Shown piece by piece: positions 1 to 4,952 of a stretch of DNA of 14,959 bases (position 1 is the stretch's first letter; the number at the start of each line of letters is the position of its first letter). The position numbers were made by a program, and so were the translations under genes. A model generated the notes under the pieces. That model had not been told where the DNA came from and did no database searches. It saw nothing but the letters and a program-made list of their open reading frames with translations. The stretch is from Spirochaetaceae bacterium UBA1306 (GTDB lineage Bacteria > Spirochaetota > Spirochaetia > Treponematales > Rectinemataceae). The stretch spans positions 526 to 15,484 of the forward strand of contig DBTW01000069.1 in NCBI GenBank assembly GCA_002307245.1, given 5' to 3'.

Positions 1-971
1 AGGCCCGAGGCGATCAGGGCGAAGCGCTTCTTCGCCTCGTAGGAGGCGATCCTCGTCTTGATGAGGGAATCGAGCTCCTCGCACAGCGGCGTGAAGAGTT
101 TGTCGGCCGCGCTGGAAGCCTCGATCCAGGTCGCCTCGAAGGAGGCGCGCTCGGGCCGGGTGCGAGCGACCCAGTCGTCCAGGAGGGAGATCAGGTCGTC
201 CGTGCCCCTCCGGTAGCCCTCGAGGGCGGGGGGAATACGGTCCTGGAGGCTCGCGCTCTCGCCGTAGCAGTTCCTATCCTCCGCGAGAGTGGTCCTCACC
301 GAGGAGATGATGGAGACGCGATCGTCCTTGGCCAGGAAGGCCGCCTCGATGGCCAAGGCGCGCATGGGGGCGAGGTCCCCCGGGGCGGCGGCCATCGCGG
401 CGGCGGCCGCCTTATGAATCGAGTAGAGCCTCTCCATCGCCGCCGGCATATAGACCACCACGACGTCCATCGCGTAATAGCTGTCCAGGTCCGGATCGAG
501 GATGAGGTTGCTCGTGTTGCCGACGTAGTAGATCAGCGAGCGGAGCCGATTGCTGAACTGCTCGCGGCCATCATCGTTCCAGGAAGCCTTGAGCGCCTCC
601 CATTCGGAGGCGAGGTCCGCAGGGGCGACGTAGCCTTCGCCATGGGCCTTGGATCCATCGGCGTCGAGGGCTAGCGTGCGATAGAGGTCCTTGAGAGCGA
701 GGATCTCCGTCATGGCGCGGTCGATCTCCGCGACCGATTCGGCCGAGCCGGAGGCGGCCGCGCCGGCCTTGTCGACGCGGCCCAGGGCGGCAAGCGCGAC
801 GCCGAGGGGGCGCTCGAACAGGATACCGTCGAGCTCGCTCGCGGAGAAGGCGATATTCGACTCGATGCCCGAGGCAATGAACCATGTCATTACGGCGACC
901 GGCACGAAGAAGGCCAAGGCCGTCAAGAGAAGCTTGGTCGACATGCGGAGTTTAAATTTGTATGTTTTCAT
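1..971 (-). CDS. Membrane sensor, probable methyl-accepting chemotaxis protein, N-terminal part (3' end outside window)
   Basis: Reading the minus strand from the ATG at 971-969 gives 323 codons without a stop, running off the left edge. The protein begins with a short basic tail, then a transmembrane helix at about residues 13-33, then a long mostly helical extracytoplasmic region (about 35-312). The segment at residues 154-168 (SNLILDPDLDSYYAM) is a signature I associate with the sensor regions of many chemoreceptors and some histidine kinases. The end at residue 323 (KKRFALIASG) looks like the start of a second transmembrane helix, so the HAMP and signalling domains lie outside. The start is set by AAGGA (minus strand, complement of 979-983), 7 nt before the ATG; a second in-frame ATG at 944 has no better site. 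A sigma-54-type promoter lies upstream at 1027-1043. Chemoreceptor is more likely than histidine kinase, but the output domain is not visible. Confidence 0.8.
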   Translation of the reverse strand, partial: MKTYKFKLRMSTKLLLTALAFFVPVAVMTWFIASGIESNIAFSASELDGILFERPLGVALAALGRVDKAGAAASGSAESVAEIDRAMTEILALKDLYRTLALDADGSKAHGEGYVAPADLASEWEALKASWNDDGREQFSNRLRSLIYYVGNTSNLILDPDLDSYYAMDVVVVYMPAAMERLYSIHKAAAAAMAAAPGDLAPMRALAIEAAFLAKDDRVSIISSVRTTLAEDRNCYGESASLQDRIPPALEGYRRGTDDLISLLDDWVARTRPERASFEATWIEASSAADKLFTPLCEELDSLIKTRIASYEAKKRFALIASG

Positions 972-1026
972 CGTGTTGTCCTTGTGACGCCTCATGGCTG
1001 CATAACTTGTTCAGATAAAATAACAA

Positions 1027-1043
1027 AGCAAGTATTGTGCCAG
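1027..1043 (-). promoter_or_regulatory. Sigma-54 (RpoN) promoter for the sensor gene
   Basis: On the minus strand the bases read CTGGCAC, then 5 nt (AATAC), then TTGCT. This matches the -24/-12 consensus YTGGCACGNNNNTTGCW at every position except the G after CAC, with the GG and GC dinucleotides at the correct distance. Transcription would start near 1016, leaving about 45 nt of leader before the ATG at 971 with its AAGGA site. The orientation toward a chemoreceptor-type gene fits known roles of RpoN in motility. An enhancer-binding regulator would be needed, and the inverted repeat at 1142-1160 lies at a suitable upstream distance. Confidence 0.65.
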
Positions 1044-1141
1044 GAGTCATTGCACGGGCGAGAATGTGTGAAATATCTTGAATATATGGACTCTAGCGAC
1101 GTTTCTTTGGAAGACTATAAAACCATAGCGTATCCCATATT

Positions 1142-1160
1142 CATTGTAAACTACACAATG
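1142..1160. repeat. Inverted repeat, possible operator or upstream activator site
   Basis: CATTGT (1142-1147) and ACAATG (1155-1160) form a perfect 6-bp inverted repeat with a 7-bp spacer in AT-rich DNA. It lies about 125-145 bp upstream of the predicted sigma-54 start on the minus strand, within the usual range for an enhancer-binding-protein site, and about 95 bp upstream of the -35 box toward ilvB. The function is inferred only from position and symmetry. Confidence 0.35.
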
Positions 1161-1210
1161 GTATTTTCATCATAGGCTAACTTACGTCGGAGTATGTACG
1201 ACGATAGTTT

Positions 1211-1242
1211 GAGAGGGGCCTGTCGTTGAGGGGCCGCCTCTC
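1211..1242. repeat. GC-rich inverted repeat (hairpin) upstream of the ilv leader promoter
   Basis: GAGAGGGGCC (1211-1220) pairs with GGCC-G-CCTCTC (1232-1242), leaving one bulged G and an 11-nt loop. No run of T follows on either strand, so it is a poor intrinsic terminator. It sits about 12 bp before the putative -35 box at 1254 and might bind a protein or insulate the divergent promoters. Confidence 0.35.
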
Positions 1243-1253
1243 TTCCTCCCTAC

Positions 1254-1282
1254 TTGCCCAGGGCTTGGATAATGGCTATTAT
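1254..1282 (+). promoter_or_regulatory. Putative sigma-70 promoter for the leader peptide and ilvB
   Basis: TTGCCC (1254-1259) and TATTAT (1277-1282) are separated by 17 bp, matching 4/6 and 5/6 of the housekeeping consensus. Transcription would begin near 1288-1290, only about 5-7 nt before the ATG of the leader peptide. That would explain why no Shine-Dalgarno sequence is visible there. An additional promoter further upstream in the AT-rich region cannot be excluded. Confidence 0.45.
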
Positions 1283-1294
1283 ACGATCAAGATT

Positions 1295-1402
1295 ATGGCT
1301 AATAAAGCAATCGGTGCCCAGGGCGCCATCGAATCGGAAATTAAGCTCCTCGTCGTAGTAGTAGGCGTACTCGGGCTTTGCCCGGGGGCTTTCTTGCGAT
1401 GA
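1295..1402 (+). CDS. Leu/Val-rich attenuator leader peptide of the acetolactate synthase gene
   Basis: A 35-codon frame starts at ATG 1295 and stops at TGA 1400-1402. Its middle encodes IKLLVVVVGVLGL: codons CTC CTC GTC GTA GTA GTA GGC GTA CTC GGG CTT at 1346-1378, i.e. five Val and four Leu codons within eleven. Such a cluster just before a terminator and an acetolactate synthase gene is the hallmark of ribosome-mediated attenuation, as in the enterobacterial ivbL-ilvB leader, which is likewise dominated by Val and Leu. No clear Shine-Dalgarno precedes the ATG; the predicted transcript start is only a few bases upstream. The peptide is expected to act in cis as a charge sensor for tRNA-Val and tRNA-Leu and then be degraded. 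The minus-strand frame over this interval reads Tyr-Tyr-Tyr from the same codons and is a shadow. Confidence 0.75.
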   Translation: MANKAIGAQGAIESEIKLLVVVVGVLGLCPGAFLR

Positions 1403-1449
1403 GGCTATGAAGCGATCGCAAGATCGACGATCGTGAGATCGAGTCCCCG
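1383..1449 (+). promoter_or_regulatory. Candidate antiterminator pairing and leader hairpins of the ilvB attenuator
   Basis: CGGGGGCT (1383-1390), just after the Val/Leu codons, can pair with AGTCCCCG (1442-1449), the left arm of the terminator; seven pairs are Watson-Crick and one is G-U. Forming it destroys the terminator. A ribosome stalled on the Val codons leaves 1383-1390 free, whereas one reaching the stop at 1400-1402 covers it. Other hairpins can form: 1372-1376/1380-1384, 1392-1400/1415-1423 (9 bp, containing the first base of the stop codon), and 1428-1432/1437-1441 closed by a GTGA tetraloop. The pairings were found by eye; no energies were calculated. Confidence 0.5.
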
Positions 1450-1477
1450 CGGCAAGCAGCCGCGGGGACTTTTTTTT
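1442..1477 (+). terminator. Intrinsic terminator in the ilvB leader (attenuator)
   Basis: Bases 1442-1453 (AGTCCCCGCGGC) and 1459-1470 (GCCGCGGGGACT) form a perfect 12-bp stem with loop AAGCA, followed by an unbroken T run (1470-1477, eight T in all). It ends 22 nt before the ATG of ilvB. No substantial plus-strand gene precedes it except the leader peptide, so its target must be leader transcription, i.e. it is an attenuator rather than the end of another operon. Confidence 0.9.
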
Positions 1478-1499
1478 GCCGGAACGCCAAGGGGGGAAT

Positions 1500-3191
1500 A
1501 TGAAAGCCAGCGGAGCGAGAATCATGGTGGAACTCATCGAGCGCGAGGGCGTGAGGATCGTCTCGGGCATACCGGGGGGCTCGAACCTCCCGCTCTACGA
1601 CGCGCTCTACGGCTCTGGCATCAAGCATGTCCTCGCCCGCCATGAGCAAGGAGCGGGCTTCATAGCCCAGGGCATGGCGAGGAGCACGGGCAAGCCGGGC
1701 GTCTGCATCGCGACCTCGGGCCCGGGGGCGACCAATCTATTGACGGCAATCGCCGACGCCAAGCTCGACTCGGTGCCGATCATCGCGATCACCGGCCAGG
1801 TTTCCTGCGCCTTGCTCGGCACCGACGCCTTCCAGGAGGTCGACACCTATGGCATGACCTTGCCCCTCGTCAAGCACTCCTACCTCGTGCGCTCGGCCAG
1901 GGATCTCCTTTCGGTCGTGCCCGAGGCCTTCCATCTCGCGGTCTCGGGCAGGCCGGGCCCCGTCCTCATAGACTTCCCGAAGGACGTCCAGCTCGAGGCG
2001 ATCGAGTTCGAGTCCTGGCCGGAGCCTTCGAGGGCGGCTGACCCAGCCGTTCCCGATCCGCTTGCGATCGAGGCGGCGGCGGCCATGGTCGCCGCCGCCG
2101 AGAGGCCCTTCCTCTATTTCGGCGGTGGGGTCATGGCCTCGGAGGCCGGTACCGAACTCGCCCGGCTATCGCGCGAGGAGTCGATCCCCGCGGCCGCTAC
2201 TCTCATGGGCCTCGGTTGCATGCCGCCGGAGCATCCGCTCTACCTCGGCATGATCGGGATGCACGGGAGCCTCGCGGTCAACGCGCTCGCCGAGGAGGCC
2301 GACCTGATCATCGCCGTCGGCGCCCGCTTCGACGACCGCGCGACGGGCGACGTGCGGCGCTTCGCCCGCGGCGCGCGCGTCCTGCACATCGACGCGGACG
2401 CGGCCGAGATCAACAAGATCCGGGCCGCCGATCTCGGCATCCGCGCGGACGCGCGACTGGCCCTCGCCGCCCTGCTCGATCTCCTGCCCGCGGCGCGGTC
2501 GGCCCCGGGCGCGTCGACCGCCCCCGCCCGAGCCCGATGGGCCGCCCGCGCGGCCTCGCTTATCGCGAGCTCCTCGCTCGCGCAGCCGCCCTCGGAGGCC
2601 CATCCGAGGGCCCTCGTGCGCTCGATAGCCCGCGCCGCGGGGGCTGGGGCCATCGTCTCCACCGACGTCGGGCAGCACCAGATGTGGGCGGCCCAGGCCT
2701 ATCCCGTCGCGAGGCCGCGCTCCTTCCTGAGCTCGGGCGGCCTGGGCACGATGGGCTTCGGCCTGCCCGCCGCGATAGGGGCGGCCCTCGCGAACCCCGG
2801 CAGGCGCGCCGTCTGCATCACGGGCGACGGCTCCCTGCTCATGAACGTGCAGGAGCTCGCGACCCTGGCGGAGCTCGGCCTCGACGTGACGGTGATCGTC
2901 TTCGACAACGGGCACCTCGGCCTCGTGCGGCAGCAGCAGGAGCTCTTCTACGGCGCCCGCTACTCGGCCTCGCGCTTCGAGAGCCGCATCGACTTCGCGG
3001 CCATCGCCCGCGGCTTCGGGATCGAGGCCGAGAGGGTCGAGGCGGGGCCCCTCGCCTCGGCGGCCATCGATCGCGCGGTCGGCGGCAGGGGACCGCGCTT
3101 CCTCGCCATCGAGGTCCGGCCCGAGGACAATGTCCTGCCCATGGTGCCGCCGGGAGGGGCCAATATCGATGCCATCGCGGAGGACGCCTAG
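1500..3191 (+). CDS. ilvB: Acetolactate synthase (acetohydroxyacid synthase) large subunit, IlvB-like
   Basis: This 563-residue ThDP enzyme condenses two pyruvates to acetolactate, or pyruvate plus 2-ketobutyrate to acetohydroxybutyrate, the first shared step of Val/Leu/Ile synthesis. The N-terminal domain has the catalytic Glu49 in RHEQGA, ATSGPGATNL (71-80) and DSVPIIAITGQV (90-101). The central FAD-binding domain has the family motif RFDDRATGDV (276-285). The C-terminal domain has GFGLPAAIGA (419-428) and the ThDP/Mg motif GDGSLLMN (442-449) with Asn470. The motif GLVRQQQELFY (474-484) has Gln479 where most AHASs have the Trp of RQWQ; E. coli AHAS I (IlvB) also carries QQQ here. Start is ATG 1500, preceded by AAGGGGGG (1489-1496); an in-frame TTG at 1476 lies in the terminator T run and is rejected. 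No ilvN small subunit follows. Expression is probably controlled by the upstream attenuator. Confidence 0.93.
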   Translation: MKASGARIMVELIEREGVRIVSGIPGGSNLPLYDALYGSGIKHVLARHEQGAGFIAQGMARSTGKPGVCIATSGPGATNLLTAIADAKLDSVPIIAITGQVSCALLGTDAFQEVDTYGMTLPLVKHSYLVRSARDLLSVVPEAFHLAVSGRPGPVLIDFPKDVQLEAIEFESWPEPSRAADPAVPDPLAIEAAAAMVAAAERPFLYFGGGVMASEAGTELARLSREESIPAAATLMGLGCMPPEHPLYLGMIGMHGSLAVNALAEEADLIIAVGARFDDRATGDVRRFARGARVLHIDADAAEINKIRAADLGIRADARLALAALLDLLPAARSAPGASTAPARARWAARAASLIASSSLAQPPSEAHPRALVRSIARAAGAGAIVSTDVGQHQMWAAQAYPVARPRSFLSSGGLGTMGFGLPAAIGAALANPGRRAVCITGDGSLLMNVQELATLAELGLDVTVIVFDNGHLGLVRQQQELFYGARYSASRFESRIDFAAIARGFGIEAERVEAGPLASAAIDRAVGGRGPRFLAIEVRPEDNVLPMVPPGGANIDAIAEDA

Positions 3192-3198
3192 GGGCGCG

Positions 3199-3226
3199 TT
3201 GACCCTGCGGCCGCCCGCGATATAAC
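3199..3226 (+). promoter_or_regulatory. Sigma-70-type promoter for the amidohydrolase gene
   Basis: TTGACC (3199-3204), a 16-bp spacer and TATAAC (3221-3226) match 5/6 and 5/6 of the housekeeping consensus and lie in the 44-bp gap after ilvB. The start of transcription would fall at about 3233-3236, on or next to the ATG at 3236. The transcript would be leaderless or nearly so, consistent with the absence of any Shine-Dalgarno sequence. Readthrough from ilvB is also possible because no terminator separates the genes. Confidence 0.6.
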
Positions 3227-3235
3227 CTCGTCGCC

Positions 3236-4837
3236 ATGTCGAGGAAAGCCTGGGTCAACGGCAACATCATCACCCTGGACGGCTCGCGCCCCCGCGCCGA
3301 GGCCATCGTGGCGGAGGGCGAGCTGATCGCGTTCGTCGGCGGCAGCGCGGAGGCGCGCGCTCTCGCGGAAGAGCGCGCCGGGGGGAAGGCCGAAGTCGTC
3401 GACCTGGGCGGCAGGACGGTCGTCCCCGGCTTCAACGACAACCACGTCCACGCCGTCCACATGGGCGACCACGCGCTCGCTCCCGACTTGGGCGGCCTCG
3501 ACGCGCAGGCCATCGTTCGGCGCCTGCGAGAGGCCTATCCTTCCCCGGCCAGGGGCGAGATCCTGCGGGCCTTCAATTGGGACTACCCGGCCTGCCCCGA
3601 GCCTCGCAAGGAGCTCCTCGACGAGGCCTTCCCGAGCAATCCCGTCGCCCTCTCGCAGTACTCCGGCCACGCCTATTGGATGAACAGCGCCGCCCTCCGC
3701 GCCGTCGGCATAGGCCGCGGCCTGCCCGAGCCCGTCGAGGGGACCGTGCTTCGCGACCCGAACGGAGAGCCGACGGGCGTCGTGCGCGACCTCGGGGACA
3801 CCGTCCTCTCGCGCAGGCGGAACCGCGCGATCTACTACGATCCGGCCCAGCGCGGCGCCAGGATGGAGATAGCCCTGTCGGCCTTCGCCCGCCTGGGCAT
3901 CTGCTCGGTCCAGGACAACGCCTGGTTCTGGCCCGAGCTCCTCGAGCTTAGGTCCAGACTGGCCCGGGGGACGCTGACCGCGCGTTTCTCCTGCTGGCCC
4001 CTCGGCCGCAACCCGCGCTCGCGCAGAGCCATGGACGCGGCCTTCGCCCTCGGCCTCGGCGCGCGGGACTGGATCCGGCCTGGGCCGATCAAGTTCTTCC
4101 TCGACGGCACCTTCTCCACGCGCAACGCCTGCCTCTTCGAGCCCTTCCTGGACTCGCCCGGCGGATGCCTTTGCTCCGATCCCGCCGCCCCCCTGCGGGA
4201 GCTCGAGTTCCTCGCGCTCAGGCGGCGCCAGGGCGCCTTCCACATCATCGGCGATAAAGGCGTCTCGATCTTCCTCGACGCCTACGAGGAGGCCCTGGCG
4301 CGCCATCCGGGCTTGAGCGAGCTCCGCGTCAGGATCGAGCATGCCCAGCTGATCCGGCCCTCCGATATCGAGCGCATCGCCCGCCTGGGCATTCTCGTCT
4401 GCGCCCAGCCCTCGGCCCTCAACAATCCCGGGAAGGACCTCGCCATCCTGGGCCGGGACCGCGCCCTCAGGGCCTATCCCTATCGATCCCTCCTCGACGC
4501 GGGCGTCCATCTCTCCTTCGGCTCCGACATCCCCGGCGAGTCGGACTGCGATCCGCTGCGATCGATCCACATGGCGGTAAACCGGGAAGGTCCCGAGCGC
4601 GTCGGCGTCCTCGAAGCCCTCGACTGCTATACTCGGGGGGGCGCCTACGCCGAGTTCGCCGAGGCCCGGAAGGGCAGCCTCGTCCCGGGCATGCTCGCCG
4701 ACTTCGCCGTCCTCTCGCGGGACATCGCCTCGGTTCCGCTCGAGACGATCGGCGATACCCGGGTCGAGGAGACCGTGGTGGGCGGACGGAGCGTGTTTTC
4801 GCGCGAGCGCTTTGACTCGCAGGCGGATAAGCGCTAG
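3236..4837 (+). CDS. YtcJ-like metal-dependent amidohydrolase (amidohydrolase family 3)
   Basis: The 533-residue protein has the layout of YtcJ-type amidohydrolases. A small N-terminal beta domain is followed by the metal-binding strand-1 motif NDNHVH (His70, His72). Then come PIKFFLDGTF around Lys286, the FHIIGDKG segment with His336, RIEHAQLI with His369, and FGSDIPGESDCDP with Asp431. The closing composite domain ends in the typical KGSLVPGMLADFAVLS stretch (479-494). These are the usual one- or two-metal hydrolase ligands, so the enzyme is probably active on a cyclic or linear amide-like bond; the substrate cannot be read from sequence. No signal peptide is present, so it is probably cytoplasmic. 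The start ATG has no Shine-Dalgarno but lies 9 nt after a good -10 box. Neighbours (ilvB and a flavoprotein) do not reveal a pathway. Confidence 0.88.
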   Translation: MSRKAWVNGNIITLDGSRPRAEAIVAEGELIAFVGGSAEARALAEERAGGKAEVVDLGGRTVVPGFNDNHVHAVHMGDHALAPDLGGLDAQAIVRRLREAYPSPARGEILRAFNWDYPACPEPRKELLDEAFPSNPVALSQYSGHAYWMNSAALRAVGIGRGLPEPVEGTVLRDPNGEPTGVVRDLGDTVLSRRRNRAIYYDPAQRGARMEIALSAFARLGICSVQDNAWFWPELLELRSRLARGTLTARFSCWPLGRNPRSRRAMDAAFALGLGARDWIRPGPIKFFLDGTFSTRNACLFEPFLDSPGGCLCSDPAAPLRELEFLALRRRQGAFHIIGDKGVSIFLDAYEEALARHPGLSELRVRIEHAQLIRPSDIERIARLGILVCAQPSALNNPGKDLAILGRDRALRAYPYRSLLDAGVHLSFGSDIPGESDCDPLRSIHMAVNREGPERVGVLEALDCYTRGGAYAEFAEARKGSLVPGMLADFAVLSRDIASVPLETIGDTRVEETVVGGRSVFSRERFDSQADKR

Positions 4838-4888
4838 ACTTCCGGCGGATCGACCTTCGGCGCCGCGCACGCGGGCCGAGCAGCGCTT

Positions 4889-4908
4889 CGCCGGGCTCGA
4901 TCCCGGCG
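4889..4908. repeat. Hairpin in the gap between amidohydrolase and oxidoreductase genes
   Basis: CGCCGGG (4889-4895) and CCCGGCG (4902-4908) form a 7-bp stem with a 6-nt loop, extendable by a T-A pair. No T run follows on the plus strand, so it is at best a weak or factor-assisted terminator or mRNA-end stabiliser. The rest of this 115-bp gap shows no convincing gene. Confidence 0.3.
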
Positions 4909-4952
4909 AGAAGACCGCCTACGCCTTCGGGGTGGGCGGCTAGGAGCGGGTT

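Larger units (their letters stand above)
972..1294. other. AT-rich divergent intergenic region without a convincing gene
   Basis: This gap of about 320 bases separates the leftward sensor from the rightward ilvB leader and is much richer in A+T than anything else in the window. It holds a sigma-54-type promoter (1027-1043, minus), inverted repeats at 1142-1160, 1185-1203 and 1211-1242, and a sigma-70-like promoter (1254-1282, plus). A plus-strand reading frame of 63 codons at 984-1175 exists, but its base composition and missing ribosome-binding site argue against it being a gene. The region reads as a regulatory island for the two flanking genes. Confidence 0.7.

Noticed and set aside
984..1175. 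Plus-strand frame of 63 codons in the AT-rich gap, with a Cys-rich start (GCITCSDK) faintly like HypC-type proteins
   Set aside because: No ribosome site, strongly AT-biased codons unlike every neighbour, and it overlaps the sigma-54 promoter of the opposite gene. The resemblance is too short to count.
1272..1358. Alternative leader frame from ATG 1272 ending in Ser codons before a TAG
   Set aside because: It overlaps the predicted -10 box and contains no run of branched-chain codons; the frame from 1295 explains the downstream terminator and ilvB.
1476..1499. Upstream in-frame TTG as the start of ilvB
   Set aside because: It lies in the T run of the terminator and has no ribosome site; ATG 1500 is preceded by AAGGGGGG.
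1250..1570. Minus-strand frame ending in a protein-like stretch (EYAYYYDEELNFRF)
   Set aside because: It is the complement of the leader peptide's Val/Leu codons (GTA gives Tyr) and runs through the terminator stem. No start with a ribosome site.
2216..3202. Plus-strand frame (328 codons) inside ilvB
   Set aside because: Arg/Pro-rich out-of-frame shadow of the acetolactate synthase C-terminal half.
3188..4870. Long minus-strand open frame of 560 codons opposite the amidohydrolase
   Set aside because: Typical GC-rich shadow: low-complexity Gly/Ala/Arg/Glu composition without domains, while the plus strand carries all amidohydrolase motifs.
4815..4943. Short frame ending in AGLDPGEKTAYAFGVGG before the oxidoreductase
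   Set aside because: Only a TTG start inside the amidohydrolase gene, no ribosome site, fewer than 45 codons and no family resemblance.
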